From Saccharomonospora amisosensis (GTDB taxonomy: Bacteria > Actinomycetota > Actinomycetes > Mycobacteriales > Pseudonocardiaceae): a DNA stretch of 64,000 bases. Made by a program: the position numbers and the translations under genes. Where the stretch lies: positions 2,604,001-2,668,000 of the forward strand of contig NZ_JAAOYM010000001.1 of the NCBI RefSeq assembly GCF_011761185.1, given 5' to 3'. This document shows positions 21,447 to 29,681 of this stretch, piece by piece (the stretch's first letter is position 1; each line of letters starts with the position of its first letter). The notes beneath the pieces were generated by a model, which saw only the letters and a program-made list of their open reading frames with translations, was not told the DNA's origin and made no database searches.

Positions 21447-22802
21447 TCAGGGCCTCTCGTCGGAACGCAGGTCCCTCGCGCAGCGGAACCCGGCGAAGAT
21501 CTGCCTGCGGATGGGGAAGTCCCAGTTTCGAAACGTCCCCCTGATCGCGACCGGGTCGGTGCCGAACGATCCACCACGCAGCACCTTGTAGTCCGGACCG
21601 AAGAACACCTCGGAGTACTCGCGGTAGGGGAACGCCACGAAACCCGGGTAGGGCAGGAAATCGCTGCTGGTCCACTCCCAGACGTCGCCGATGAGTTGGT
21701 GCACGCCGAGCGGGGATGCCCCGCGTGGATAGGCACCCACCACGGCGGGGCGCAGGTGCCGCTGGCCGAGGTTGGCGTGGTCGGCGTCCGGCTCGGCATC
21801 GCCCCACGGGTAACGCAGCGAGCGCGACGTCGCCGGGTCGTAGCGGGCCGCCTTCTCCCACTCCGCCTCGGTCGGCAGCCGCTTGCCCGCCCACGCCGCG
21901 TAGGCCTGGGCCTCGTGGAAGGACACATGCACCACCGGTTCGTCGGCGGGCACGCGCTCGTACACGCCGAACCGGGTGCGCCACCAGCCGTCGGGCTGCG
22001 CGCGCCAGAACCTGGGGGCGGTGATGCCGTGCTCGTGGCGGTAGGCCCACCCCTGCTCGCTCCACCACCGCGGCTCCTGGTAACCGCCCGCCTCGATGAA
22101 CCGGGCGAACTGGCCGTTGGTGACCGGAAAGGTATCGATCGCGAACGCGTCGACCCACGTCTCGTGCGCGGGCCGTTCGTTGTCCAGTGCCCACGGCTCC
22201 AGCGACGTTCCCATCAGGAACGACCCGGCGGGCACGACGACCTCGCCCGGCAGGTCACCGACCGTGCGTGGCGGTGGCTGCGGTGCGTGCAGCACCGGTT
22301 CCCCTTCGCGTAACTGGTGGGTGGCGAGCATGGTCTCGTCGTGTTGCTGCTCGTGCTGGACGATCATCCCGAACGCGAAGGCGGCCTCGGTGAGCCTGCG
22401 GCCTTCGAGCGGAGCCTGTTCCAGCACGTCGAACGCCTTCTGCCGGACCTCGGTGACGTAGGCGCGTGCCTGTGCCGGCCCCAGCAGCGGCAACTGCGGG
22501 CGCTGCGCCCTCGGATGTTGGAAAGCGTCGTAGAGGTCGTCGATGTCGGGCCGCAGCGGCTCGCGGCCGCCGACGTCACGCACGAGCCAGATCTCCTCCT
22601 GGCTTCCGATGTGCGCCAGGTCCCACACCAGGGGCGACATCAGTTTGGAGTGCTGGCGCACCAGGTCCTCGTCGTCGACGGCGTCGGTCAGCGCCCGGCT
22701 GCGTCGGCGCGCGCTGTCAAGGGTCCTCGCGGTGTGCGAACGCAGGTCCCGCGGGCTCAGCTCCAGCAGCGGGTTGGGCGACTCGGTGTGTGCCGTGGTC
22801 AT
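21447..22802 (-). CDS. egtB: Hercynine oxygenase (iron-dependent sulfoxide synthase)
   Basis: 451 residues. Joins gamma-glutamylcysteine to hercynine using O2 and non-haem Fe(II). The N-terminal DinB-like domain shows the likely iron ligands H64 (DLAHIGSQEE) and H150/H154 (QHEQQHDETM); the C-terminal formylglycine-generating-enzyme-like domain has GSFLMGT, RLPTEAEWEKAARYD and [20 protein letters not shown] sits upstream of ATG 22802. Spaced 5 bp from egtA. Confidence 0.95.
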   Translation of the reverse strand: MTTAHTESPNPLLELSPRDLRSHTARTLDSARRRSRALTDAVDDEDLVRQHSKLMSPLVWDLAHIGSQEEIWLVRDVGGREPLRPDIDDLYDAFQHPRAQRPQLPLLGPAQARAYVTEVRQKAFDVLEQAPLEGRRLTEAAFAFGMIVQHEQQHDETMLATHQLREGEPVLHAPQPPPRTVGDLPGEVVVPAGSFLMGTSLEPWALDNERPAHETWVDAFAIDTFPVTNGQFARFIEAGGYQEPRWWSEQGWAYRHEHGITAPRFWRAQPDGWWRTRFGVYERVPADEPVVHVSFHEAQAYAAWAGKRLPTEAEWEKAARYDPATSRSLRYPWGDAEPDADHANLGQRHLRPAVVGAYPRGASPLGVHQLIGDVWEWTSSDFLPYPGFVAFPYREYSEVFFGPDYKVLRGGSFGTDPVAIRGTFRNWDFPIRRQIFAGFRCARDLRSDERP

Positions 22803-22807
22803 GTCGA

Positions 22808-24091
22808 TCAGTTCCCTCCTCGGCGCCGTAGTCGGCGTGCGACGTCGTTGGCGATGGCGGCGATGGTGTCGGCAGGAAGGTCTGCTGTGGACAGCGCGGA
22901 ACAACCGACGTCGGCCACCGCGAAGGCGGCGGTCGAGATGGCGCGGTCGGCCAGCCCGTGCCGTGCGGCGTCGGACCACTTGTCCGCGACCGGTTCACAG
23001 ATCTCAAACACCTTGTCCACAGTGGAATCGCTTTCCAGCAGCGCGGAAAGCAGCGCCACCGGATGCAGCCAGGTGCCGGGCGGTTGCGCGTCGAGGTAGC
23101 GGATCTCGAGGTATCCGTGCGGGCGCACCGGGGTGAACAGCGTGGTGAGGTGGTAGTCGAGGTCGGCGAAGGTGGGCGGAGCGAGCACGGCCGCGGGTCC
23201 CCTCGCCTCGATCCAGTCGGCGAAGGTGAGGCCCGCGGGCGCGTCCCACGGTCCGTCCTTTCTGGGCAGAACCATCAGCGGCGTGTCGAGTACCCGCCGC
23301 GCCCACGCCTGCGCGGGATCGTCCACCGGCCCCTGCGCGTAGGTACGTGCGTTCTCGGTGTCCATGACGGCCTGCCAGCGCGCCGAAGCCATTCCGGTGT
23401 CGCGACCGGCATGTCTTCGCGAGTTGGCGAACAGTGACAGCAGCACCGGCCCCAGCGCGTGCGCGGCGGCCCACCTCGCGGCCGCCTGTGACCGTTCTCC
23501 GATGTCGACACACACCTGCAACGCGGCGGTGCTGCACATCATCGTGAGGCCGCCCGGTCCCATCGGGGCGAACCGGCGTTCCATCGCGGCGTACCGCTCG
23601 GTGGGCAGCAGCCGCTGCGGACCGCGCACCGGATCGATGCCCTGCGTTCCCAGCCGCAGCCCGGACAGCGCGAGCAGGTCGGTGACATAGCACAGATCGG
23701 TACTGGCGACGGTCGCGAGCGCGCGAAGCGATTCCTGCGGCGCCGTGGAGATCTCCACCTGGCAACCGGGTTCGAGAGTGAGTGTGGACCCGCCCGGCAG
23801 GGGCGCTGCCTCGCTACCGGGCCGCAGTGTCCGAGGAGTGTGGGGGCCGAGCGCGTCGGCGAGACGATCGGGTCGCAGCGGTTGAGCCGGGTCGTGGGCG
23901 TCGTGGACGGTGTACTCGATCTCGACGCCGAGTAACCGGGGCGGGCCGTGCTTGAAGCACACCGAAGCGACGTACGCTTCGCCCTCCGCGCGGCTGGACA
24001 CCACCCGCGCGGCGATGTCCTCCGCGGTCACGGCCGCACGATCCACGGCTGCTCCGTCCGGGTAGGAAAGCCTGTCACGAACCGCTGTCAT
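22808..24091 (-). CDS. egtA: Glutamate-cysteine ligase EgtA
   Basis: 427 residues of the GCS2-like family; makes gamma-glutamylcysteine for EgtB. Visible motifs: GVEIEYTV near 56, the substrate segment GGSTLTLEPGCQVEIST near 103, MMCSTAALQVCVDIG near 175, and YLEIRYLDAQPPGTW near 340. ATG 24091 is preceded by GGGGGTGG. First gene of egtABCD. In an organism that uses mycothiol rather than glutathione this enzyme serves ergothioneine alone. Confidence 0.93.
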   Translation of the reverse strand: MTAVRDRLSYPDGAAVDRAAVTAEDIAARVVSSRAEGEAYVASVCFKHGPPRLLGVEIEYTVHDAHDPAQPLRPDRLADALGPHTPRTLRPGSEAAPLPGGSTLTLEPGCQVEISTAPQESLRALATVASTDLCYVTDLLALSGLRLGTQGIDPVRGPQRLLPTERYAAMERRFAPMGPGGLTMMCSTAALQVCVDIGERSQAAARWAAAHALGPVLLSLFANSRRHAGRDTGMASARWQAVMDTENARTYAQGPVDDPAQAWARRVLDTPLMVLPRKDGPWDAPAGLTFADWIEARGPAAVLAPPTFADLDYHLTTLFTPVRPHGYLEIRYLDAQPPGTWLHPVALLSALLESDSTVDKVFEICEPVADKWSDAARHGLADRAISTAAFAVADVGCSALSTADLPADTIAAIANDVARRLRRRGGN

Positions 24092-24182
24092 CACATCCAC
24101 CCCCGGGCGTTCGACGGAGTCCGCTCCCTTATTTTCGGACGCTACACGCGGGGTACGACAAGTCGCGACCGATCGAGCGATC

Positions 24183-25109
24183 TCAGCCGGGAACCGTCTC
24201 CGACGCGCCGAGCCCCAGTTCGGCCGCGGCCGCGCGCACCGCGTGAATGACCAGTTGCAGCGCGGGTCGGCGCGCGGCGGTACGGCGGTAGGCCACCGAG
24301 ACCGTGCGCATCACCGGGGTCGTCAACGTCACGATGTCCACCCCCGGCGGTCGCAGTGTCAGCCCCAGATCGGACACCAGTGTGATACCCAGTCCCGCGC
24401 TGACCATCGCCATCGCCGTGGACTGCTCCTCGACCTCGTGGTTGATGGTGGGCTCGAAACCGCTGCGCTGGCAGGCGACCCGGACGGCCCTTCCGAAGTG
24501 GCTGCGGGGGCTGGCAAGAATCCACGGCTGGTCGGCCAGTTCGAGCAGGGTCACCGCGCTGGTCGGCACCGTCGCGGCCGGCACGGCCGCGTAGAGCCGT
24601 TCCACGGCCACCGCCGCGCGCTCCAGCCCGTTGTCCCACGGCGTCGGAACGTCGGTGTAGTCGAGCACGAACGAGAAGTCCAGCGAGCCGTCTCGCACCG
24701 CGTCGGCGGTCTCCTCGGGAGCCAGTTCCCTCGTTCGCACCTCGATGCCGGGGTGTTCGGCCGCCAGCGAGTTGAGCGCGGTGGGCAGCAGACCTGATGC
24801 CACGGAGGCCCAGACCCCCGCCGTCAACCGAACCGACACGCTCTCCTGTGCCTCCTCCAGCGCCAGCGTCGCCCGCTCGACGGCACCGAGGATCTCTTCG
24901 GCGTGCGCGGTGAGCAGCAGGCCCAGTTCGGTCAGCTGCACCCGGCGGCCAAGCCGCTCGAACAGTTTCGCGCCGACATCGCGCTCCAACTGCGCGAGTT
25001 GTTGCGAGACGGCGGAGGCGGTGTAGTGCAACGCGGCGGCGGCCGCCGTGACGGTGCCCCGGCGGTGCAGCTCCCTGAGCATGCGAAGGCGATGAACCGA
25101 CAGGTCCAT
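24183..25109 (-). CDS. LysR-family transcriptional regulator
   Basis: 308 residues. N-terminal winged helix-turn-helix: LHRRGTVTAAAAALHYTASAVSQQLAQLERDVGAKLFER near 14-52; a substrate-binding-like effector domain follows, ending in VSAGLGITLVSDLGL and the usual basic tail. It is divergent from the amino-acid dehydrogenase gene (107 bp between starts), which is its likely target. The spacer has an AT-richer patch (TGCATGATCCTTAACTG near 25132) that could hold a T-N11-A site. It ends 91 bp short of egtA. Confidence 0.88.
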   Translation of the reverse strand: MDLSVHRLRMLRELHRRGTVTAAAAALHYTASAVSQQLAQLERDVGAKLFERLGRRVQLTELGLLLTAHAEEILGAVERATLALEEAQESVSVRLTAGVWASVASGLLPTALNSLAAEHPGIEVRTRELAPEETADAVRDGSLDFSFVLDYTDVPTPWDNGLERAAVAVERLYAAVPAATVPTSAVTLLELADQPWILASPRSHFGRAVRVACQRSGFEPTINHEVEEQSTAMAMVSAGLGITLVSDLGLTLRPPGVDIVTLTTPVMRTVSVAYRRTAARRPALQLVIHAVRAAAAELGLGASETVPG

Positions 25110-25216
25110 GCACCAACCCTAAACGCAACCGTGCATGATCCTTAACTGGACGCGCGCCGCCCCCGGCCCCAGCCTTGCAGTAGAGGGGAACTGCCCAGGC
25201 GAGAAGGAGGAGGCGA

Positions 25217-26404
25217 GTGGGTATCCAGCAAGCTGACGAACCGCTGTTGAGGTTGACCTGGACCGACCCGGTGACGGGCGCGCACGGCTACCTCGTCGTG
25301 CACTCGCTCGTCTCCGGACTGGCGACCGGCGGCACCCGGATGCGCGCGGGTTGCACGCTGTCAGAGGTGGAGGACCTGGCCAGGGGGATGGCGGCCAAGA
25401 CCGCGACGTTCGACCTGCCCGTCGGCGGCGCCAAGGGCGGTATCGACTTCAATCCCAAGGACCCGAGGGCCGACGGCGTGCTCGAACGCTTCTGCGAGGC
25501 GATGCGTCCGTGGCTGGACGCGCACTGGGTGACGGCGGAGGACCTCGGCGTGCCGCAGCACGTCATCGACGCCGTCTTCGCCAAGCTCGGGCTGGAGCAG
25601 TCTTATCACGCGGCCATCCGCCGCTCCGTCGATCCCGCGCGCACGCTGCGCAGGGTGCAGGCGGGACTGAACGCGCCCGTTCCCGGCGGACTGCTGCTCG
25701 GCGACGTCATCGGCGGCTACGGAGTGGCACAGGCATGCCTCGGCGCCGCGGCGGCGTGGGACTGGTCCGCGCGGGAGACGACCGTGGCCGTTCAGGGCAT
25801 CGGCACGATGGGCGGCGGCGCGGCGTGGTACCTGCACGAGGCGGGCATGCGAGTGGTCGCGGTCGCAGACGCCGAGGGCACGCTGTACCACCCGGACGGC
25901 CTCGACATCCCCGCGCTGTTGCGGGCGAGGAACTCCTTCGGTGAGATCGACCGCTCGGTCGTGCCCACCGAGGTGCAGCGGTTGCCGAGGCAGGCTGTGG
26001 TCGCGACGAGCGCGGACATCCTCGTGCCCGCGGCGATCTCGTACGCGCTGACTCCGGACAACTCCTTCGACGTCGACGCCCGTGTGGTGGTCGAGGCCGC
26101 CAATTCGGCCACCACTCCGGAGGCCGAGTTGATGCTGGCGGCTCGGGGTGTCCCGGTGATCCCGGACTTCGTCGCCAACGCGGGCGCCGCCGCGTGGGCG
26201 TGGTGGCTGCTGCTGGGCCACGTGGGTGCGGACCCGACCGAGTCGTTTTTGAAGCTGCGCACGGAGATGCAGGCCAAGGTCGCGCTGCTGCTCGGCGCGT
26301 GGAACACCGAACAGGTGCGACCGAGGCAGACCGCGTGGGAGTTCGTCACGGCCCGCAAGTCGAGCCGGGTCTTCGACCAGCCGGCCACGCTGACCATTCC
26401 CTGA
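25217..26404 (+). CDS. Glu/Leu/Phe/Val-type amino-acid dehydrogenase
   Basis: 395 residues. Oxidative deamination of an amino acid with NAD(P). The catalytic Lys is in PVGGAKGGIDFNP near 72, the Asp region is TAEDLGV, and the cofactor loop is VQGIGTMGGGAAWYLHEAGM near 195; PDFVANAGAAAWAW is the conserved segment near 315. Leucine/valine and glutamate dehydrogenases cannot be separated safely from these motifs. The GTG start has GAAGGAGGAGG upstream. Divergent from the LysR gene. Confidence 0.88.
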   Translation: MGIQQADEPLLRLTWTDPVTGAHGYLVVHSLVSGLATGGTRMRAGCTLSEVEDLARGMAAKTATFDLPVGGAKGGIDFNPKDPRADGVLERFCEAMRPWLDAHWVTAEDLGVPQHVIDAVFAKLGLEQSYHAAIRRSVDPARTLRRVQAGLNAPVPGGLLLGDVIGGYGVAQACLGAAAAWDWSARETTVAVQGIGTMGGGAAWYLHEAGMRVVAVADAEGTLYHPDGLDIPALLRARNSFGEIDRSVVPTEVQRLPRQAVVATSADILVPAAISYALTPDNSFDVDARVVVEAANSATTPEAELMLAARGVPVIPDFVANAGAAAWAWWLLLGHVGADPTESFLKLRTEMQAKVALLLGAWNTEQVRPRQTAWEFVTARKSSRVFDQPATLTIP

Positions 26405-26458
26405 CGGTCGTGCTGCCCGCGCGACTCCACGGGCCGCGCGGGCAGTCGGTCCACGACG

Positions 26459-26504
26459 CAGTCACAGTCGCAGTGCGTGTCACAGTCACAGTACGTACGT
26501 ACGG
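26459..26504 (+). promoter_or_regulatory. acnR control region with an AcnR-like site
   Basis: The 16-mer CAGTACGTACGTACGG at 26489-26504 fits the AcnR consensus CAGNACnnncGTACTG at all defined positions but one, 37 bp before acnR, which suggests autoregulation. The decamer CAGTCACAGT occurs twice (26459-26468, 26483-26492, period 24 bp), the second copy running into the AcnR-like site. Confidence 0.65.
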
Positions 26505-26540
26505 ATTGCGACAATTGGGCCCCGGTGTCAAGATCGTGGG

Positions 26541-27128
26541 ATGCCACGGGTCAGTCAGGACCATCTCGACGCCCGGCGCCGCCAGATCCTGGACGGCGCG
26601 CGGGTGTGCTTCGCCCGTTTCGGGTACGAGGGTGCCACGGTTCGGCGCCTTGAGGAAGCCACCCAGTTGTCCCGAGGTGCGATCTTCCATCATTTCCGGG
26701 ACAAGGAATCGCTGTTCCTGGCGCTCGCCGAGGACGACGCCGCCAGAATGGCCGACGTGGTGGCGCGGCAGGGCCTCGTGCAGGTGATGCGCGACCTGCT
26801 GTCCGGTGGCAGCGAGCACCCGGCCGACTGGCTCGGCACCCGGCTGGAGGTCTCGCGCAGGCTGCGCACCGATCCGGAGTTCAGGGCACGCTGGGCGGAG
26901 CGATCGGAGCAGCTCACCACCGCCACCCGCAAGCGCCTCATCTGGCAGCGGGAGGCGGGCAACCTCCGCGACGACGTCAGCATCGACGTCCTCACCGCCT
27001 ACCTGGAGCTGGTACTGGAGGGCCTGGTGTCACATCTGGCCATGGGGCTGCCCGCCGACGACCTCGAACCGGTACTCGACGTCGTGGAGGAATGCGTGCG
27101 CAGGCATCGGGGGCGCGCCGGGACCTGA
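26541..27128 (+). CDS. acnR: Aconitase repressor, TetR family
   Basis: 195 residues. The helix-turn-helix EGATVRRLEEATQLSRGAIFHHF followed by DKESLFLALAEDDAARMADVV is nearly identical to C. glutamicum AcnR, as is the ligand-domain segment RLEVSRRLRTDPEFRA. AcnR represses acn and binds citrate/Mg2+. In corynebacteria and mycobacteria it lies right after acn; here about 8 kb of other genes intervene, yet a site resembling the AcnR operator is present at both genes. Confidence 0.92.
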   Translation: MPRVSQDHLDARRRQILDGARVCFARFGYEGATVRRLEEATQLSRGAIFHHFRDKESLFLALAEDDAARMADVVARQGLVQVMRDLLSGGSEHPADWLGTRLEVSRRLRTDPEFRARWAERSEQLTTATRKRLIWQREAGNLRDDVSIDVLTAYLELVLEGLVSHLAMGLPADDLEPVLDVVEECVRRHRGRAGT

Positions 27129-27156
27129 ACGGGAACACGCGGAACTCACCCCGCGT

Positions 27157-27316
27157 TTGACGTGGTTAAGATGACGCCACAATAGGCGCTGGCTTGTATT
27201 CACTGAGGAGTGAGCACTCTCGTGCAAGACGCCCGGTCACCGGGTGACAGTTGCGAGCCGGGCGATGAGCCCGGCTTACCGGACCCCCTCGCGGCGAACG
27301 CCGGTGGTGCAGGCTG
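27157..27316 (+). promoter_or_regulatory. Promoter and structured leader of the CNNM/HlyC pair
   Basis: Non-coding 5' region. TTGACG at 27157-27162 and a weak -10 near 27180 could start a leader of about 130 nt. The leader holds three stem-loops in a row: GAGTG/CACTC (27203-27214), CCCGGT/ACCGGG (about 27232-27244), and GCCGGGC/GCCCGGC with a 5-base loop (about 27257-27275). Neighbouring strands could also pair differently (GCCCGG with CCGGGC), so alternative folds are possible. Metal-transporter genes often sit behind cation riboswitches, but no known M-box or manganese-riboswitch consensus could be fitted. Confidence 0.4.
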
Positions 27317-28633
27317 ATGGACATCCTGCTGACCGTGCTGGGCGCCCTGTTCGTCATCCTGCTCACTGTCGGCACCGGCCTGGCCGTCGCGGCCGAATTC
27401 TCGCTGACCACCCTCGAGCGCAGCACGATCGAAGCCAACGTCCGGCAGGTCGGTGACCGCCGGTCCAAGACCGTGCTCAAGGCCCACCGGACGCTGTCGT
27501 TCCAGCTATCCGGCGCGCAGGTGGCCATCACGATCACCACGCTCGTCACCGGCTACGTCGCCGAGCCACTGCTCGGCCGCTTCGTGCGGCCCGCGCTGAC
27601 CGGGTTGGGCATGCCGGAGGGCGCGGCGGCGGGCACCTCGCTGGTCGTCGCCATGCTCCTGGCCACGGCGCTGTCGATGGTGATCGGCGAGATGGTGCCG
27701 AAGAATCTCGCCGTGGCGCGCCCGTTGCAGACCGCCCGCGCCGTCGCCGGCTACCACTCCCGGTTCTCCGCGCTGTTTCGCTGGCTGATCACCCTGATGA
27801 ACAACAGCGCGAACTGGGTGGTTCGCAAACTCGGGGTGGAACCGCAGGAGGAACTGCGGTCGGCGCGCTCGCCGCAGGAGCTGGGCTCCATCGTTCGCTC
27901 CAGTGCCGAGTCGGGAACCCTCGACGTCTCCACGGCGGAGCTGCTCGACCGCTCGCTGCGGTTCGGCGACCGCACCGCGGCGGAGCTGATGACGCCGAGG
28001 GTGCGGCTTGAGGCGCTGCACGTCGACGCGGACGTGAACGACCTGGTGGCGCTTTCGCGCTCCACCGGCCGTTCCCGCTTCCCCGTCTACCGGGAGGACC
28101 TGGACGATGTGCAGGGCGCCGTCCACGTCAAACAGGCCTTCACCGTGCCCTCCGGCGAGCGCGAGAGCACCACGATCGGCTCGCTGATGAGGCCGATGCC
28201 GACGGTGCCCGAGTCGCTTCCCGGTGACGCGCTGCTGGATCGGCTCCGCGACTCCCGCTTCCAGCTCGCACTCGTTGTCGACGAGTACGGCGGCACGGCT
28301 GGCCTGGTGACGCTGGAGGACGTCGTCGAGGAGATCGTCGGGGAGGTCCGCGACGAGCATGACGAGCGGGAGGAGCCGACCTCCCAGCAGATCACCGCCG
28401 ACAGCTGGGTCGTCTCAGGTCAGCTGCGCGACGACGAGGTGCTGGACATCACCGGCTTCCGGATGCCCGAAGGCGACTACGAGACGGTCGCGGGCCTGCT
28501 GCTGGAGCGGCTCGGCAAGATCCCCGATGTCGGCGACCGCGTGGACATCGACGGCTGGCGGTTGATCGTGACGGACATGGACAGGCACCGCGTGGCCGAG
28601 GTGTGCGTGCAGCGACGGGAGGGGTCCGGTTGA
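27317..28633 (+). CDS. CNNM/HlyC-CorC family membrane protein, first copy
   Basis: 438 residues. N-terminal DUF21 transmembrane domain (three to four spans; ALSMVIGEMVPKNLAVARP near 120), then a CBS pair (ELMTPRVRLEALHVDADVNDL to VVDEYGGTAGLVTLEDVVEEIVGEV) and a C-terminal CorC/HlyC domain (TGFRMPEGDYETVAGLLLERLG). Homologues move or sense Mg2+/Co2+; the name hemolysin is historical. It begins a two-gene operon with a TTG start for the next gene inside its stop codon. Confidence 0.88.
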   Translation: MDILLTVLGALFVILLTVGTGLAVAAEFSLTTLERSTIEANVRQVGDRRSKTVLKAHRTLSFQLSGAQVAITITTLVTGYVAEPLLGRFVRPALTGLGMPEGAAAGTSLVVAMLLATALSMVIGEMVPKNLAVARPLQTARAVAGYHSRFSALFRWLITLMNNSANWVVRKLGVEPQEELRSARSPQELGSIVRSSAESGTLDVSTAELLDRSLRFGDRTAAELMTPRVRLEALHVDADVNDLVALSRSTGRSRFPVYREDLDDVQGAVHVKQAFTVPSGERESTTIGSLMRPMPTVPESLPGDALLDRLRDSRFQLALVVDEYGGTAGLVTLEDVVEEIVGEVRDEHDEREEPTSQQITADSWVVSGQLRDDEVLDITGFRMPEGDYETVAGLLLERLGKIPDVGDRVDIDGWRLIVTDMDRHRVAEVCVQRREGSG

Positions 28634-29679
28634 GCGACTGGGTCTCGATCGCCCTTATCGGCGTTCTGCTGCTGTCCAACGCCTTCTTCGTCGGCGCGGA
28701 GTTCTCGCTGATCTCCTCACGCCGTGACCGCCTCGAGGCCTTGCTGGAGCAGGGCAAGACGCGGGCGAGGATCGTACTCAAGGCGGGCCGCAACGTGTCG
28801 GCGATGCTGGCGGGCGCCCAACTCGGCATCACGATCTCCTCGCTGTTGTTGCTGCTGTTCGGTGAGCCCGCCGTGGCGCACCAGCTCGAGGCACTGGTGA
28901 CGGCGGTGGGGCTGCCGCTGCCCGGATACCTGGTGCACGCCGTGGCCTTCGCCGTCACGCTGATCGGCCTCACGCTGCTGCACGTCCTCGTCGGCGAGAT
29001 GGTGCCCAAGAACCTGGCCATCGCCGAGCCGGAACGGCTCGCGCTGTGGCTGGTGCCGCCGCACGTGTTGTGGGTGCGGGTGGTCAGTCCGTTCATCTGG
29101 GTGCTCAACGGCGTCGCCAACTCGCTGCTGCGGCTGTTCAAGGTGCAGCCGAGGGACGCCGTGGAAACCGGCTACACCTCCGACGAGCTCGCCGCCCTGC
29201 TTAGCGAGTCGAGGCGGGAGGGCCTGCTGGAATACTCCGAGCACCGCAGGCTGAGCCAGACGCTGTCGTCGGTGGGCAAGACCGTGGCCGACGTGCAGGT
29301 GGGGCTTCAGGAGTTGACGACGCTGCCGCCCAGCCCCACCGTCGGCGACGTGGAACGCGCCGTGTCGTCCACCGGATTCTCGCGGTTCCCGGTACGCGCA
29401 CCCGGCGGCGGTTTCTCCGGGTATCTGCATGTCAAGGACGTGCTGGACCAGGTGGCCGACGACCCAGCAACCACCGTGCCCGCCGCCAAGACGAGGAAGC
29501 TGACCGAGTTGCCGCTGTACGCCAAGCTGGACAGGGCGCTGTCGGCGATGCGGCGGGAGGGCAGCCACCTTGCCGTAGCGGTGGACGGCGACGGCACGGT
29601 TACCGGAATCGTGGCGCTGGAGGACCTCCTGGAGGAGTACGTGGGTACCGTTCGTGACGGTACCCACGTCACGAGGTGA
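28630..29679 (+). CDS. CNNM/HlyC-CorC family membrane protein, second copy
   Basis: 349 residues, start TTG 28630 overlapping the upstream TGA, with GGGAGGGG upstream. DUF21 domain (FVGAEFSLISSRRDRLEALLEQG, then VLVGEMVPKNLAIAEPERLALWL) and a CBS pair ending AVDGDGTVTGIVALEDLLEEYVG. It lacks the C-terminal CorC domain of its partner, so the two may form a hetero-oligomer. This long/short pairing is common in actinobacteria (Rv1841c/Rv1842c type). Confidence 0.87.
   Translation: MSDWVSIALIGVLLLSNAFFVGAEFSLISSRRDRLEALLEQGKTRARIVLKAGRNVSAMLAGAQLGITISSLLLLLFGEPAVAHQLEALVTAVGLPLPGYLVHAVAFAVTLIGLTLLHVLVGEMVPKNLAIAEPERLALWLVPPHVLWVRVVSPFIWVLNGVANSLLRLFKVQPRDAVETGYTSDELAALLSESRREGLLEYSEHRRLSQTLSSVGKTVADVQVGLQELTTLPPSPTVGDVERAVSSTGFSRFPVRAPGGGFSGYLHVKDVLDQVADDPATTVPAAKTRKLTELPLYAKLDRALSAMRREGSHLAVAVDGDGTVTGIVALEDLLEEYVGTVRDGTHVTR
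29641..29667 (+). repeat. Perfect 10-bp inverted repeat at the end of the HlyC pair
   Basis: GTGGGTACCG and CGGTACCCAC are perfect complements with a 7-base loop. The element lies inside the last codons of the second HlyC gene, 15 bp before the next start codon, so it may attenuate transcription or translation of the following gene. Confidence 0.6.
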
Positions 29680-29681
29680 CC

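Noticed and set aside
24092-24182. Attachment site or tRNA remnant next to the egt genes
   Set aside because: No tRNA-like cloverleaf, integrase gene or flanking direct repeat was found to mark the insertion.
27157-27316. M-box or yybP-ykoY riboswitch before the HlyC pair
   Set aside because: Hairpins are present, but the conserved core sequences of both classes are missing. Kept only as an unnamed structured leader.
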